DNA from: Calothrix sp. PCC 7103
Lineage (GTDB): Bacteria > Cyanobacteriota > Cyanobacteriia > Cyanobacteriales > Nostocaceae
Length of the DNA: 64,000 bases
Direction of reading: 5' to 3'
Assembly: GCF_000331305.1 (NCBI RefSeq)
Contig: NZ_KB217478.1
Coordinates: forward strand, 924,904 to 988,903
Position numbers and translations under genes: made by a program. How positions within the stretch are numbered: the stretch's first letter is position 1; each line of letters starts with the position of its first letter. Under the pieces are notes generated by a model, which saw only the letters and a program-made list of their open reading frames with translations, searched no databases and was not told the origin of the DNA. Positions 37,450 through 46,732 of this stretch are shown one piece after another.

Positions 37450-38370
37450 ATGGCAGCGTTGATTGGAAGAGACTTATTAGGTTTGGCTGATTTGACTGGT
37501 GAGGAAGTTGAGTCTCTGCTAAAACTAGCAACCCAGTTGAAATTAAAACAGGTGAAGCCACAGTGTAATAAAGTTTTAGGACTTTTATTTTCTAAAGCTT
37601 CGACTCGGACTAGGGTGAGTTTTACAGTGGCAATGTATCAATTGGGTGGGCAGGTAATTGATTTAAACCCAAATGTGACTCAGGTGGGTCGTGGTGAACC
37701 AACACAAGATACCGCTCGAGTGTTAGATAGATATTTAGATATTTTGGCAATCCGCACTTTTGCTCAACAAGAACTTGAAACTTTCGCCAATTACGCCAAA
37801 ATTCCTGTTATTAACGCGCTTACTGATTTAGAACATCCTTGTCAAGTTTTAGCTGATTTGATGACGATACAAGAATCTTTCGGCTGTTTTCATGGGCTAA
37901 CCTTGACCTATGTCGGAGATGGTAATAACGTCGCCAACTCTTTAATGTTAGGTTGTGCTTTGGTGGGTATGAATGTAAGAATTGCCACACCCGAAGGGTA
38001 TGAACCAAATGCTGGTGTCGTGGAAAGTGCCCGCAAAATTGCGCGGGATAAAACCGAAGTTATTTTGACTAATGACCCCAAAGCGGCTGTAAAAGGAGTA
38101 AATGTACTTTACACCGATGTGTGGGCAAGCATGGGGCAAGAAGAGGAAGCCTCAGATAGACTTCCAATTTTCCAACCTTATCAAATTAATGAGCAATTAT
38201 TAAGTCTTGCTGACCCGACCGCAATCGTTTTACACTGCTTACCAGCCCATCGCGATGAAGAAATTACCGACGCTGTAATGGAGGGTTCTCAATCGCGAAT
38301 CTGGGAACAGGCTGAAAATCGTATGCACGCTCAAAAAGCTTTGCTTGCTAGTATTTTAGGGGCAGAATAA
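37450..38370 (+). CDS. argF: Ornithine carbamoyltransferase
   Basis: 306 residues, normal length. The carbamoyl-phosphate site is SKASTRTRVSF, with HPCQVLADLMT. The ornithine-binding loop end is HCLPAHRDEEITD, carrying the HCLP motif. It makes citrulline from ornithine and carbamoyl phosphate in arginine synthesis. Intact and monocistronic. Confidence 0.97.
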   Translation: MAALIGRDLLGLADLTGEEVESLLKLATQLKLKQVKPQCNKVLGLLFSKASTRTRVSFTVAMYQLGGQVIDLNPNVTQVGRGEPTQDTARVLDRYLDILAIRTFAQQELETFANYAKIPVINALTDLEHPCQVLADLMTIQESFGCFHGLTLTYVGDGNNVANSLMLGCALVGMNVRIATPEGYEPNAGVVESARKIARDKTEVILTNDPKAAVKGVNVLYTDVWASMGQEEEASDRLPIFQPYQINEQLLSLADPTAIVLHCLPAHRDEEITDAVMEGSQSRIWEQAENRMHAQKALLASILGAE

Positions 38371-38711
38371 AAATAAGGGCATTCAATAGGGGAATTACGA
38401 AAAAAAGGTAAGGTATATGAGAATGAATCTTAAAATCTTATCAAGTAACTTCAAATGTAGGCGCCGATTTGGTTCGAGTTCATGCTTACCAGGTTCATGT
38501 TTACTAAATTTTTGTTACTTTAAGTTTTTTCGGACAAAAAACGAGTATACTTACTTATTAATAGGATTTATGAATCTCCCTACGCCCCATCATTCTTCTT
38601 ACGAATATAAATTTTTTGATCAAATATTCAAAAAGTATGGTGCTTTTGTAATTTTTGTAGTACTAATGTTCTAAGGGAGATTTGTATTTCACCTCCTTAA
38701 ATCTAGGTTAT
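38371..38711. other. Region between argF and lexA
   Basis: An 85-codon frame at 38417-38674 has a Cys/Phe-rich, low-quality composition and is not accepted as a gene. The stretch is AT-rich toward lexA, with CACCTCC-type sequence near 38690. It probably holds the lexA promoter; no clear LexA box was identified. Confidence 0.4.
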
Positions 38712-39320
38712 ATGGAACGATTAACGGAAGCGCAAAAAGAATTGTACGAATGGCTAACGGAATATATCCGTATGCACCAGCATTCGCCCTCTATTAGACA
38801 GATGATGCAGGCGATGAACTTAAAATCGCCGGCGCCAATTCAAAGCCGTCTTGAGCATTTACGTACAAAGGGCTACATCGAGTGGAACGAGGGTAAAGCT
38901 CGTACAATAAGGGTATTGCGTGCATCAAGACATGGTATCCCAGTTTTAGGAACAATCGCCGCAGGTGGTTTGATTGAGCCTTACAGCGATGCAGTAGAAC
39001 ATATTGACTTTATGAACTTAGCATTGCCGTTACAAACTTATGCGTTGCGCGTCACGGGTGACAGCATGATTGAGGATTTAATCGCCGATGGTGATTTAGT
39101 CTTCTTGCGTCCTGTGCTTGAGCCTGACTATTTAAAGAATGGCACAATTGTTGCTGCGCGCGTTGAAGGTCACGGTACAACTCTGAAGCGCTTTTATCGC
39201 GAAGGAGAAATGGTTACTCTACAACCTGCAAACCGCAAATACAACCCAATTGAAGTAACTGCTTCAAGCGTTCAGGTTCAAGGTTCACTTGTAGCTGTAT
39301 GGCGCACTGAAATTCAGTAA
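38712..39320 (+). CDS. lexA: LexA repressor
   Basis: 202 residues from ATG 38712 (MERLTEAQKELYEWLTEYI); ten extra upstream codons from a TTG are not needed. The N-terminal winged helix contains SIRQMMQAMNLKSPAPIQSR. The Ala-Gly cleavage site is in GTIAAGGLIEP. The serine is in VTGDSMIEDLI and the lysine in GTTLKRFYREG, so self-cleavage is predicted to be possible. In cyanobacteria LexA often controls carbon and redox genes rather than a full SOS response. Confidence 0.96.
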   Translation: MERLTEAQKELYEWLTEYIRMHQHSPSIRQMMQAMNLKSPAPIQSRLEHLRTKGYIEWNEGKARTIRVLRASRHGIPVLGTIAAGGLIEPYSDAVEHIDFMNLALPLQTYALRVTGDSMIEDLIADGDLVFLRPVLEPDYLKNGTIVAARVEGHGTTLKRFYREGEMVTLQPANRKYNPIEVTASSVQVQGSLVAVWRTEIQ

Positions 39321-39717
39321 ACCGCATCGACTTTATGGTGCCGATGCAAAACTTGTACCTTTTTGATGAAACAAGGTGCTATAGATAATTCTGTAGGGAC
39401 GTGGGTGTTACCACGTCTCTGCGGTCATCTGATAGCATGTAAAAAAAAATTTACCTAAATAGGTATGACAGATTTCTTGTTTGTTGTGTAAGTTGTGCTG
39501 TTTAGATTTATACTGCGAACGGGTAAAAACTAAACTTTGTCATGCTGAACGGAGCGCAGCGGAGTGAAGCATCTTGGAGATTCTTCGCTACGCTCAGAAT
39601 GACATTTCTTACCCGTTTTGAGTATATTTAACACCGTAATTTGCACGCTTATGTTTCGATCCCCCCAACAAGAACGATGATTTGGGGGATCAAATCCAAT
39701 ATTAAAACAACTAATAT
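39321..39717. other. Repeat-containing intergenic region
   Basis: Holds a GTAGGGACGTGGGTGTTACC / ACGTCTCTGC hairpin (39394-39420). At 39538-39604 there is a large dispersed repeat, GTCATGCTGAACGGAGCGCA through GATTCTTCGCTACGCTCAGA. A CCCCCC-TTGGGGG inverted pair lies at 39661-39689. No gene. Confidence 0.45.
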
Positions 39718-41229
39718 ATGTATTTAACCAAAACCAGGGTAGAAAAAACATCTGGGCAAATTAACATAACTAATAAATTTCAACTTTCAACGAAAAAATT
39801 ATTTCGTTCCGTCAGGGAGTCAACCAACAAATACCACGTAAAACCATCACCTGGATGCCCCCATATCCCATCATGGTTGGTATTACGTCCATATCAAACC
39901 CAAGCGATTACCAACTGGTTTAAAAGTAATGGTCGGGGTACATTGAAAATGGCGACTGGTAGCGGTAAGACTATTACTGCATTATCAATAGCCTGTGAAC
40001 TTTACAAACAAATTAAACTTCAAGTATTACTTGTAGTATGTCCTTATCGACATTTAGTGACGCAGTGGGGACGGGAATGTGAAAAATTTAACTTACAGCC
40101 AATATTAGCTTTTGAAAGTGTAAGCACTTGGCAAAGTCAGCTAACAACACAGCTTTATAATATACATTCAGGCGCGCAACAATTTTTAACAATAATCACG
40201 ACTAACTCGACTTTAAATACAGACAGTTTTCAATCACAGCTTAGATATTTACCTGAACGTACTTTAATTATTGGAGATGAAGCGCATAATTTAGGCGCCT
40301 CGAAAGTGGAAGAAAGTTTACCTAGGCAAGTGGGGTTACGGTTAGGGCTTTCAGCAACACCCGAAAGATATTACGATGATGACGGTACTCAATCTTTACT
40401 TAGCTACTTTGGGGCAGTTATTCAGCCGGAGTTTACATTAAAAGATGCAATTGCCCAAGGGGCATTAGTCCACTATTTATATTACCCAGTTCTTGTAGAG
40501 CTAACTGAGACAGAAAGCATTGCGTATTCTAAGATTACCCAAAAAATTGGACGTAAACTTTTGTTTAAAAATAAAGAGGGTACCAATTTAACGGATATTG
40601 AGAATAACGAGGATATCACACATCTGTTAATGCGGCGTGCAAGGCTTGTTGGTGCCGCCGAAAATAAACTTAACGCATTGCGTGAACTCATGCAGCGGCG
40701 CCGAGAAACTACTCACACATTATTTTACTGTGGCGATGGTTCTCCTCAAGCGGACTCAAAATCTGACTTGAGTCAACTTAGGGCAGTTACTCAAATATTA
40801 GGTGTTGAATTAAATTATCGTATTACTACATATACAGCACAAACACCCTTATCTGAACGAGAAAAATTACGGCGCCAGTTTGAAAGTGGAGAACTACAAG
40901 GTTTAGTCGCAATAAAATGTTTAGATGAAGGTGTTGATATTCCTGCTATTCAAACAGCCGTAATACTCGCGAGTTCAAGTAATCCTCGTCAGTTTATCCA
41001 GCGTCGAGGTCGAGTTTTACGTCCACACCCTGGAAAAGAAAGGGCAACGGTATTCGATATGATTGTTTTACCGCCAGATTTGGATAGAAATACGCTAGAG
41101 GTGGAGCGTAACTTGCTTAGGAAGGAATTAAAACGCTTCATTGAATTTGCTGATTTAGCTGATAATGCTGGGCAAGCTAGGATTAAATTACTTGAATTAC
41201 AAAAACGTTACGGGTTACTTAGCATATAA
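39718..41229 (+). CDS. SF2 DEAD/DEAH helicase, Dnd-type restriction-associated
   Basis: 503 residues. Helicase motifs: LRPYQTQAITNWF (Q-like), MATGSGKTITAL (Walker A), IGDEAHN (DEAH box), LGLSATPER (III), then the second RecA domain with CLDEGVDIPA and QRRGRVLRPH (VI). It is followed by a 71-residue gene and a DndD-like ATPase in the same direction. That set matches helicases annotated as restriction enzymes of DNA phosphorothioation (Dnd) systems in cyanobacteria. No nuclease domain is visible in this protein. The Dnd link rests on context and family resemblance. Confidence 0.75.
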   Translation: MYLTKTRVEKTSGQINITNKFQLSTKKLFRSVRESTNKYHVKPSPGCPHIPSWLVLRPYQTQAITNWFKSNGRGTLKMATGSGKTITALSIACELYKQIKLQVLLVVCPYRHLVTQWGRECEKFNLQPILAFESVSTWQSQLTTQLYNIHSGAQQFLTIITTNSTLNTDSFQSQLRYLPERTLIIGDEAHNLGASKVEESLPRQVGLRLGLSATPERYYDDDGTQSLLSYFGAVIQPEFTLKDAIAQGALVHYLYYPVLVELTETESIAYSKITQKIGRKLLFKNKEGTNLTDIENNEDITHLLMRRARLVGAAENKLNALRELMQRRRETTHTLFYCGDGSPQADSKSDLSQLRAVTQILGVELNYRITTYTAQTPLSEREKLRRQFESGELQGLVAIKCLDEGVDIPAIQTAVILASSSNPRQFIQRRGRVLRPHPGKERATVFDMIVLPPDLDRNTLEVERNLLRKELKRFIEFADLADNAGQARIKLLELQKRYGLLSI

Positions 41230-41233
41230 TCTT

Positions 41234-41424
41234 GGCAACGGATGTAACGGATGTAACGGATGGGTTGTTGCTCTTTCTTTGTCATGCCAAGGAACGTTAA
41301 CGCAGTTTTCCCGTAGGGTAGCATCTTCAGGATTTTCACTCCTGTTTAAAAGTAAAGTTGTAACCCATTTTTAGTATAGTTTTTTTAAATCACCTATCGG
41401 TTACATCCGTTATAATCCGTTGCC
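41234..41424. repeat. Inverted repeat of the GCAACGGATGTAACGGAT family (second copy)
   Basis: The left arm is GGCAACGGATGTAACGGATG; the right arm is GTTACATCCGTTATAATCCG then TTGCC. Same family as 890-957. It occupies the helicase to 41574 gap. The spacer contains a GTCATGCCAAGG stretch and no gene; AT-rich sequence continues to 41573. Confidence 0.6.
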
Positions 41425-41573
41425 AGTATTTAATATTACATAAAACTTGTGTAAACCTATATAGAGGAAGGCTTTTTCAAGATTATCTTGCTAATTTAAA
41501 CACAGTGCGTTCACGGATAGAAAAAGATGATACGAAAAAGTACAATCGTATCTAAATGTATCTAGAATAGCTA

Positions 41574-41789
41574 ATGAAAAAGCAAAGTAAGCTAAGTAGT
41601 AACTTAGAAAATACAGAAAATAATTTTGACGATATTGAGGATGTACAGGCGCCTATATACATGGCGCCTGAAGAAGTGAGAAAGATAATCGAAATGGTGT
41701 GGCAGTTAGAGAAAAACCGACTTGATAGAAAAAGTTTTGGTCATATAAGTGATGATATTTTGACAATTATTAAGGGTGTTGTGCAATGA
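41574..41789 (+). CDS. Small acidic protein of the Dnd-like locus
   Basis: 71 residues; acidic N-terminus, then a helical second half (PEEVRKIIEMVWQLEKNRLD). The stop overlaps the start of the DndD-like gene by four bases (ATGA), implying translational coupling and a joint role. No recognised fold. By position it may be a partner or inhibitor of the SMC-like ATPase. Confidence 0.65.
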   Translation: MKKQSKLSSNLENTENNFDDIEDVQAPIYMAPEEVRKIIEMVWQLEKNRLDRKSFGHISDDILTIIKGVVQ

Positions 41790-43864
41790 AGCTGATATCG
41801 ATAAGTCTTTGTAACTTTCGCTCGTTTTATGGCAGAACACCGGAAATGTTTCTCTCGGTTGACGAAGTAAAAAATACGACAGTATTTCATGGAAATAATG
41901 GTGTTGGGAAAACGAGTTTATTAAATGGGTTTACTTGGGTGCTATATGAAAAATTTAGTGCTGCTTTTGCGTCGGCAGAACAGTTGGTGAATAAACGCGC
42001 GGTTGCGGAAGCTTCTATTGGGCAAGCTGTAGATTGTTATGTAGAAATTACTTGGGAACACGACAGTAAACGTTACCGTGCTAAACGTCAGTGTCGGGTA
42101 TATAGAACCGAGTTTGATGTGGAAGCAGGTAAGACTGATATGTTTATGTTGGTGACGGGGGATGATGGACGCTGGTTTGTCCCCGACCAACATCCAGAGG
42201 ATATTATTAATCAAATTTTGCCTTGTAGTTTGCACCAATATTTCTTTTTTGACGGTGAACGGATAGAGAAGATTGTTCGCAATGACAAGAAAGCTGAAAT
42301 TGCCGAAGCGACGAAAATGCTTTTGGGAGTAGAGGTAATAAACCGTTCAATAAGGCATTTGGCAGAAGCGAAACGCTCGTTGGAAGCTGAACTACGTACT
42401 ATTGGGGATTTGGAAATTAAGAAGTTACTTAAGCAGCAGAGTAATATTGAGTCTCAGGTTGAGGCAATTAGTAAGCGTTCTGTTGAAATTCAGCAAGAGA
42501 TAGAATATCAAAATACGTTTAAGCAAGAAGTTAGTGGTCGGCTGCGTGAATTGAGTGTAGTTAAGGAGTTGCAAGAAAGGCGCCAACATTTGGAGTCACA
42601 AAAAATTTCGTTACAGAAACAGTTAGCGAAAAGTAAAGATAACTTACAGCGGTATATATCTAATCAAGGTTATAGTGTATTACTTTCAGAAACTAATATA
42701 CAATTCCGTAATATTATTGAGAACTTAAAAGAGTCGGGTGACTTAAAGTCGGGAATATCAAGGGAATTTGTAATTAATTTACTCAATGGCAGTAAATGCA
42801 TTTGCGGTAGTTATTTACACGAACATAGTCAAGCGCGTAAACATGTTGAACAATGGTTAGAAAAAGCGGGTTCTTCCACAGTAGAAGAAACAGCAATTCG
42901 CATGACTGCACAAGTTGATGAAATTGACAAGCAAGCAGTGTCATTTTGGCAAGAAGTAGATGCAGAGCAAGTTAGGATTAATGAGGCTAGGCAGACACTA
43001 AGTCAAGTTGAAACAGAATTGCTAGAAATTAAGGAAAAACTGCGGAAAAACCCAAGTGAAGAAATTCGCGATATTGAACAGCGTGTAGATGATATTGAAG
43101 CAAAGATTTCTGAATTAATTTTTGAACAAGGTCGTAACCAGCAGCTAACCGAGACTTTACATGCTGAGTTAGATGATTTGAATAAACAAATAGCCAAGCA
43201 AAAGCTGAACGAAGAACGACAACTGCTGGCACAACGTCGTATTGGTGCCACTCAAGATGCCATTGACAGGTTGAGTGAAGTTAAAACACGGCAAGAGAAT
43301 CATTTTCGTTATTCACTCGAAAAGCGGGTTCAAGAGATATTTAGTGCCATATCTCCGGCGCCATATATTCCAAAAATTAGCGACAAATACGAACTAACAC
43401 TGATGGAGACTAGTCTCGGTGTAGAAATGCCCGTTGCGGCATCAACCGGAGAAAATCAAATACTCAGCCTTTCATTTATTAGTAGCATTATCGATAAAGT
43501 GCGCGAGTGGAGCGAAAAGAAAAAAATGTTAATGCTTCCTGAAAGCAGCACTTTTCCAATTGTGATGGACTCCCCATTTGGTAGCTTAGATGAGATATCA
43601 CGGCGCCATATAGCAAAAATAGTTCCAGAAATGGCGAACCAACTTGTGGTGCTAGTAACAAAAACCCAGTGGAGAGGAGAACTGCAAGAAGAAATAGCAA
43701 ACCGTGTAGGTAAAGAATATGTTTTAACTTACCACTCATCTAAACCTGATTGCGAACAAGATTATATAGAACTTGGAGGAATTCGATATCCTTTAGTTAA
43801 GCAAAGTCCCAACGAATTCGAGTATACCGAATCCCCAGTGGCTACTTGGGTAAAATCGATGTAG
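41786..43864 (+). CDS. DndD-like SMC/Rad50-type ATPase, C-terminus joined to a mobile element
   Basis: 692 residues. Walker A is HGNNGVGKTSLLNG at the N-terminus. A long coiled coil (about residues 190-540) is interrupted by a CxCG zinc-hook-like motif (NGSKCICGSYLHEH, near 330). The ABC signature is STGENQILSLSF, and Walker B is PIVMDSPFGSLDE. This is the layout of DndD, the ATPase of DNA phosphorothioation. The last ten or so residues after NEFEYTES run into sequence shared with an oppositely oriented phage gene (stop at 43762). The native end was probably replaced when the virus-like element inserted. Confidence 0.8.
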   Translation: MKLISISLCNFRSFYGRTPEMFLSVDEVKNTTVFHGNNGVGKTSLLNGFTWVLYEKFSAAFASAEQLVNKRAVAEASIGQAVDCYVEITWEHDSKRYRAKRQCRVYRTEFDVEAGKTDMFMLVTGDDGRWFVPDQHPEDIINQILPCSLHQYFFFDGERIEKIVRNDKKAEIAEATKMLLGVEVINRSIRHLAEAKRSLEAELRTIGDLEIKKLLKQQSNIESQVEAISKRSVEIQQEIEYQNTFKQEVSGRLRELSVVKELQERRQHLESQKISLQKQLAKSKDNLQRYISNQGYSVLLSETNIQFRNIIENLKESGDLKSGISREFVINLLNGSKCICGSYLHEHSQARKHVEQWLEKAGSSTVEETAIRMTAQVDEIDKQAVSFWQEVDAEQVRINEARQTLSQVETELLEIKEKLRKNPSEEIRDIEQRVDDIEAKISELIFEQGRNQQLTETLHAELDDLNKQIAKQKLNEERQLLAQRRIGATQDAIDRLSEVKTRQENHFRYSLEKRVQEIFSAISPAPYIPKISDKYELTLMETSLGVEMPVAASTGENQILSLSFISSIIDKVREWSEKKKMLMLPESSTFPIVMDSPFGSLDEISRRHIAKIVPEMANQLVVLVTKTQWRGELQEEIANRVGKEYVLTYHSSKPDCEQDYIELGGIRYPLVKQSPNEFEYTESPVATWVKSM

Positions 43865-44058
43865 TACTCCCTGCCTGCCTCAAAAAATGCTACAGCTTTG
43901 CGATTATTGATAAACATTTCTAGACTTCCGCTTGGGGTAGCTTGCCAAAATGATTTATTTTCTTCACTACCAGCAAGTACCGGACTCATCCTAACGGTAC
44001 TTGCTCCACCAGCGTAACCAGTTACACTCTCGACAAAAAATTTAGCTCTAACAGACAT
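43762..44058 (-). CDS. Phage-type small protein, 3' end fused to dndD
   Basis: 98 residues. The first about 70 (SVTGYAGGASTVRMSPVLAG then SEENKSFWQATPSGSLEMFI, and AGREYYIDFTQV) follow a pattern seen in small proteins of tailed phages, which normally end right after YYVDFT. The remaining 25 codons are antisense to the dndD 3' end. This suggests that the element boundary lies near 43835. Function unknown. Confidence 0.6.
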   Translation of the reverse strand: MSVRAKFFVESVTGYAGGASTVRMSPVLAGSEENKSFWQATPSGSLEMFINNRKAVAFFEAGREYYIDFTQVATGDSVYSNSLGLCLTKGYRIPPSSI

Positions 44059-44134
44059 ATAGTATTCCTCAAATTAACTTTCATAGTTAGTATACTCATG
44101 TTCTATTAACTACCCAATATTGTATTATTGAGGA

Positions 44135-44312
44135 GTTGCAGCACAAACTACACCCTATCAGGGATTGAAAAGCAAAAGTGTTGCTGTTAGAAGTTCTCGA
44201 TTTATGTTGCAACACAAACTACACCCTATCAGGGATTGAAAACCAATACGGTGTTTACTGCTGGATAGGTTTAACGTTGCAACTCAAACGACACCCTATT
44301 AGGGATTGAAAC
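44135..44312 (+). CRISPR. Three-repeat CRISPR array inside the virus-like element
   Basis: Repeats of 36-37 bp at 44135, 44206 and 44276. Each starts GTTGCA(A/G)C and ends (T/C)AGGGATTGAAA; the middle is CACAAACTACACCCTATC. The third is diverged (CTCAAACGACACCCTATT), as expected for the leader-distal end, so the leader should lie to the left. Spacers are 35 and 34 bp and unlike each other. The GTTGCAAC...GGGATTGAAAC form is common in cyanobacteria. No cas gene is in the window. I found no match of either spacer inside the window. Confidence 0.9.
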
Positions 44313-44331
44313 AAACTTTTTTATACAAAAC

Positions 44332-44362
44332 AAAGACGTAGCTGTATAATTGCTACGTCTTT
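44332..44362. terminator. Bidirectional hairpin terminator
   Basis: AAAGACGTAGC, nine-base loop, GCTACGTCTTT: a perfect 11 bp stem. It lies between the CRISPR array and the 3' end of the minus-strand structural cluster. Confidence 0.75.
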
Positions 44363-44380
44363 AATTTCCGTATTTAGAGG

Positions 44381-44581
44381 CTATTCTGTTGGGGGTTGCT
44401 CTATCCCCAAGTTTTTCTCTAGCCGAACAAGGCGCCAGTTGATCAACTTTAAGTCACTCTGTAACATCGCTCGTTCGCTCGCTGCGTTGCGAGATTCTTG
44501 CCGAACAAATGCCAAAAGCTTGGAAAGCATACCTATAACGCAAAGGGCAAAACCAGCGGCCGCAATATCAATACCTATCAT
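44381..44581 (-). CDS. Small membrane/coiled-coil protein, holin-like candidate
   Basis: 66 residues: an N-terminal transmembrane helix (DIAAAGFALCVIGMLSKLLA) and a polar coiled-coil-like tail (LKLINWRLVRLEKNLG). It is near the end of the structural operon; its start overlaps the upstream gene stop by four bases. One membrane helix with a charged tail would fit a class III holin or a hemolysin-XhlA-like protein; not proven. Confidence 0.5.
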   Translation of the reverse strand: MIGIDIAAAGFALCVIGMLSKLLAFVRQESRNAASERAMLQSDLKLINWRLVRLEKNLGIEQPPTE

Positions 44582-45669
44582 GTTCGTGTTTTTATATAAA
44601 TTGCAAAGTTAGTGGTCGCGTTGCTACCGTTGGCATATCGAAATCTAAACTGTGATAAATCCAAGGTGAATTGAAAAGTATTTGCACCGCTAACACAAGC
44701 CTTTGAACCATAATCAAGCCAAGTTATGCCATCTGGTGTTTGTTCAAAAAACAATGTACCGGGCTGGTCGGTTCTTACCGTTACGCCGACTGAATTTCTA
44801 CTTGTTGAAAGAGTCGCAACGCTTGTAAAGATTCCATTGGCTAATAAATTAGAAGTTGAGAGAGTTGCGAAGCCCCCACCATCCGCGATACTAACGGCAC
44901 TACTACCAGCCGATTGTTGGGTGATAATTACAGGGACAGACTCGACAATAGAAGTACTGCTTCTACTAGTGTTCAGGTCTGCGTTTATTTGCTGATACGA
45001 TTGATAGCTTACCGAATCCAAGAATAAATCAGTATTACTCGCAGCGGCAACACTTGAATTAACCGCTCTAATTTGAATAAAGTAATTAACGCTGGGGTCT
45101 GGTATTTTTCTATTGCGAATATAAGCAAGCGTTCGTGTACTAACAGAATCGACTGCTTTTGTCGTAATCTTCACATCTTCTATTCCAATATCAAATTCTA
45201 ATAAGCTGTAATTAATGCTATTAGCAATCGTGATTGATAGAGGAGATGTTGAAAATCCATTATTAGCACTTTCGCCTGTTGCTAATGTTGCTGATGTGCC
45301 ACCAAGAGAAAATTTTACAAAATTATTGCCAGATGAATCAACCAATTCAAGATGAAAACCTTGATTTACTATTCGTTGCGTTAAAGAGTAAATAAAAAAT
45401 ATTCGACTGGGAAGGGTTATTACTTTTTTACTGCGAATAATAGTTTGTGCATTAGCAGTGATTCCACTGCTAACTCTCAGCTCACTATTGCTAACCTGTA
45501 TTGATTGTCCGCTTCCAGTACTCAGTATTTCCCAATTGTCAGACGACAAGGAATTACCGCTAAAATCATCGCGCCATTTAGTAAGTCCTTGAATAGTAAC
45601 AGGCTTATTGATACCAGGAATGATATTAAGTATTTTCCTGAGAACGTTTACATCATCAAAACCGCTCAT
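44578..45669 (-). CDS. Phage structural or receptor-binding protein, lectin-like N-terminal domain
   Basis: 363 residues. After a short helix comes DDFSGNSLSSDNWEILSTGS then ELRVSSG, the start of a concanavalin/LamG-like sandwich found in phage tail and adhesin proteins (about residues 30-215). The C-terminal 100 residues are a separate beta domain ending FRFRYANGSNATTNFAIYIK. Likely a surface or host-binding component. Start overlaps the previous stop (ATGA). Confidence 0.55.
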   Translation of the reverse strand: MSGFDDVNVLRKILNIIPGINKPVTIQGLTKWRDDFSGNSLSSDNWEILSTGSGQSIQVSNSELRVSSGITANAQTIIRSKKVITLPSRIFFIYSLTQRIVNQGFHLELVDSSGNNFVKFSLGGTSATLATGESANNGFSTSPLSITIANSINYSLLEFDIGIEDVKITTKAVDSVSTRTLAYIRNRKIPDPSVNYFIQIRAVNSSVAAASNTDLFLDSVSYQSYQQINADLNTSRSSTSIVESVPVIITQQSAGSSAVSIADGGGFATLSTSNLLANGIFTSVATLSTSRNSVGVTVRTDQPGTLFFEQTPDGITWLDYGSKACVSGANTFQFTLDLSQFRFRYANGSNATTNFAIYIKTRT

Positions 45670-45971
45670 ATCAATTCCCTAATTTGTACATCCCCGTCGG
45701 TAGATTCCCATATCCCGCTAATTGCCCCTGTATATTTAAAGGGCAATTCAAGATATCCCCCCTCAGCGATTTTTAGAGCAAAGCTAGTAGTAGTAACTGC
45801 ATTATCTAGGTCAATGTATAAATCGCTAGTGGAATTATTGAAAAAAATTGCACCAATCCTGTCTGGATTTGCATCTAGTAAAATTTTTGATTCCGTATCA
45901 GCCGTTATGGTTACGGGTGTTGCTGTTGATGATGTTTCAGTTTTGATAATAGCTGGATTATGTAAAGGCAT
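45666..45971 (-). CDS. Small beta-sandwich phage protein
   Basis: 101 residues. DANPDRIGAIFFNNSTSDLY then GGYLELPFKYTGAISGIWES is a recurrent pattern in small phage virion proteins that decorate capsids or fibres. The neighbouring 45971 gene shares NPxR(I/M)xAxF and a similar end, so the two are paralogues. One-base overlap with the gene upstream. Confidence 0.6.
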   Translation of the reverse strand: MPLHNPAIIKTETSSTATPVTITADTESKILLDANPDRIGAIFFNNSTSDLYIDLDNAVTTTSFALKIAEGGYLELPFKYTGAISGIWESTDGDVQIRELI

Positions 45972-46291
45972 TATTCACACTCCACCCATGAGATTTTCGC
46001 TTCATTCTCGCAAATAGCGGAAACTTCACCCCGATAAAGATTCATCAAGTTTATCTCAAATGTTCCTTCAGGGTTTAGTGGGATACCTTTATCGTAGTCT
46101 CCATTATTTCTGTTGCCAAAAAAGAAAGTTACGGGTGACTTTGACTTGACAACAAAACTCGCGTACATTCGATTAGGATTTGCTGGTAATATTGTCGCGG
46201 GCAAGCCTTCATTTAATGCAGTTACACCGTTTTTAGCTTCGGTAAAGCTAATCAAAGTCCCGTTTGATTGTAACGATACGTTATTAATCAT
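45971..46291 (-). CDS. Small beta-sandwich phage protein, paralogue
   Basis: 106 residues with ANPNRMYASFVVKSKSPVTF then FFGNRNNGDYDKGIPLNPEG. Same architecture as the 45666 gene. One-base stop/start overlaps on both sides show a tightly packed operon. Probably a minor virion protein. Confidence 0.55.
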   Translation of the reverse strand: MINNVSLQSNGTLISFTEAKNGVTALNEGLPATILPANPNRMYASFVVKSKSPVTFFFGNRNNGDYDKGIPLNPEGTFEINLMNLYRGEVSAICENEAKISWVECE

Positions 46292-46731
46292 TACGCTATT
46301 GCATCAATTTTTGATTCAAGTCTAGAAAGAATCGTTTCTATTGGTTCGTTCTCTGTTCCAACGTATTTATAGATGGAATAAGAAACATCTTTAAACCAGC
46401 TAGGAACGGTAAATGTAATTGCGTACTCTGGGGTAAGTTTTGGCAGAATTATTAAGGTAATTCTATTTAGCCAAATTCGGCGCCTGCTACCATCTGTATC
46501 TGGGTTGCCCCCAACGGTTAAACCAAGGCGTAAGCGTTGGTTTAGAAAGCCCGCAAACTTCCAAGTATCTTTTGCAGTGCTTGAAGTTGCGTAGATAGCG
46601 ATAACGTGACGGTCGAGTAAAATTGGTACTGTAATTTCTGGAATCGGCGCCGTAATCCCAGCAATTGTCACGGCGCCTTGGGAGATTGAATAAAACAACT
46701 CCCAATTATCGGAGTTGTTTAATTGGAGCAT
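46291..46731 (-). CDS. Hypothetical virion-operon protein
   Basis: 146 residues, beta-rich; NSDNWELFYSISQGAVTIAG and RLGLTVGGNPDTDGSRRRIW. A C-terminal helix (IETILSRLESKIDAIA) may oligomerise. The family was not recognised; the operon context suggests a structural role. Confidence 0.5.
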   Translation of the reverse strand: MLQLNNSDNWELFYSISQGAVTIAGITAPIPEITVPILLDRHVIAIYATSSTAKDTWKFAGFLNQRLRLGLTVGGNPDTDGSRRRIWLNRITLIILPKLTPEYAITFTVPSWFKDVSYSIYKYVGTENEPIETILSRLESKIDAIA

Positions 46732-46732
46732 G

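Noticed and set aside
38417-38674. 85-residue frame between argF and lexA
   Set aside because: Cys/Phe-rich, no ribosome site, no recognisable pattern; looks like random AT-rich open frame.
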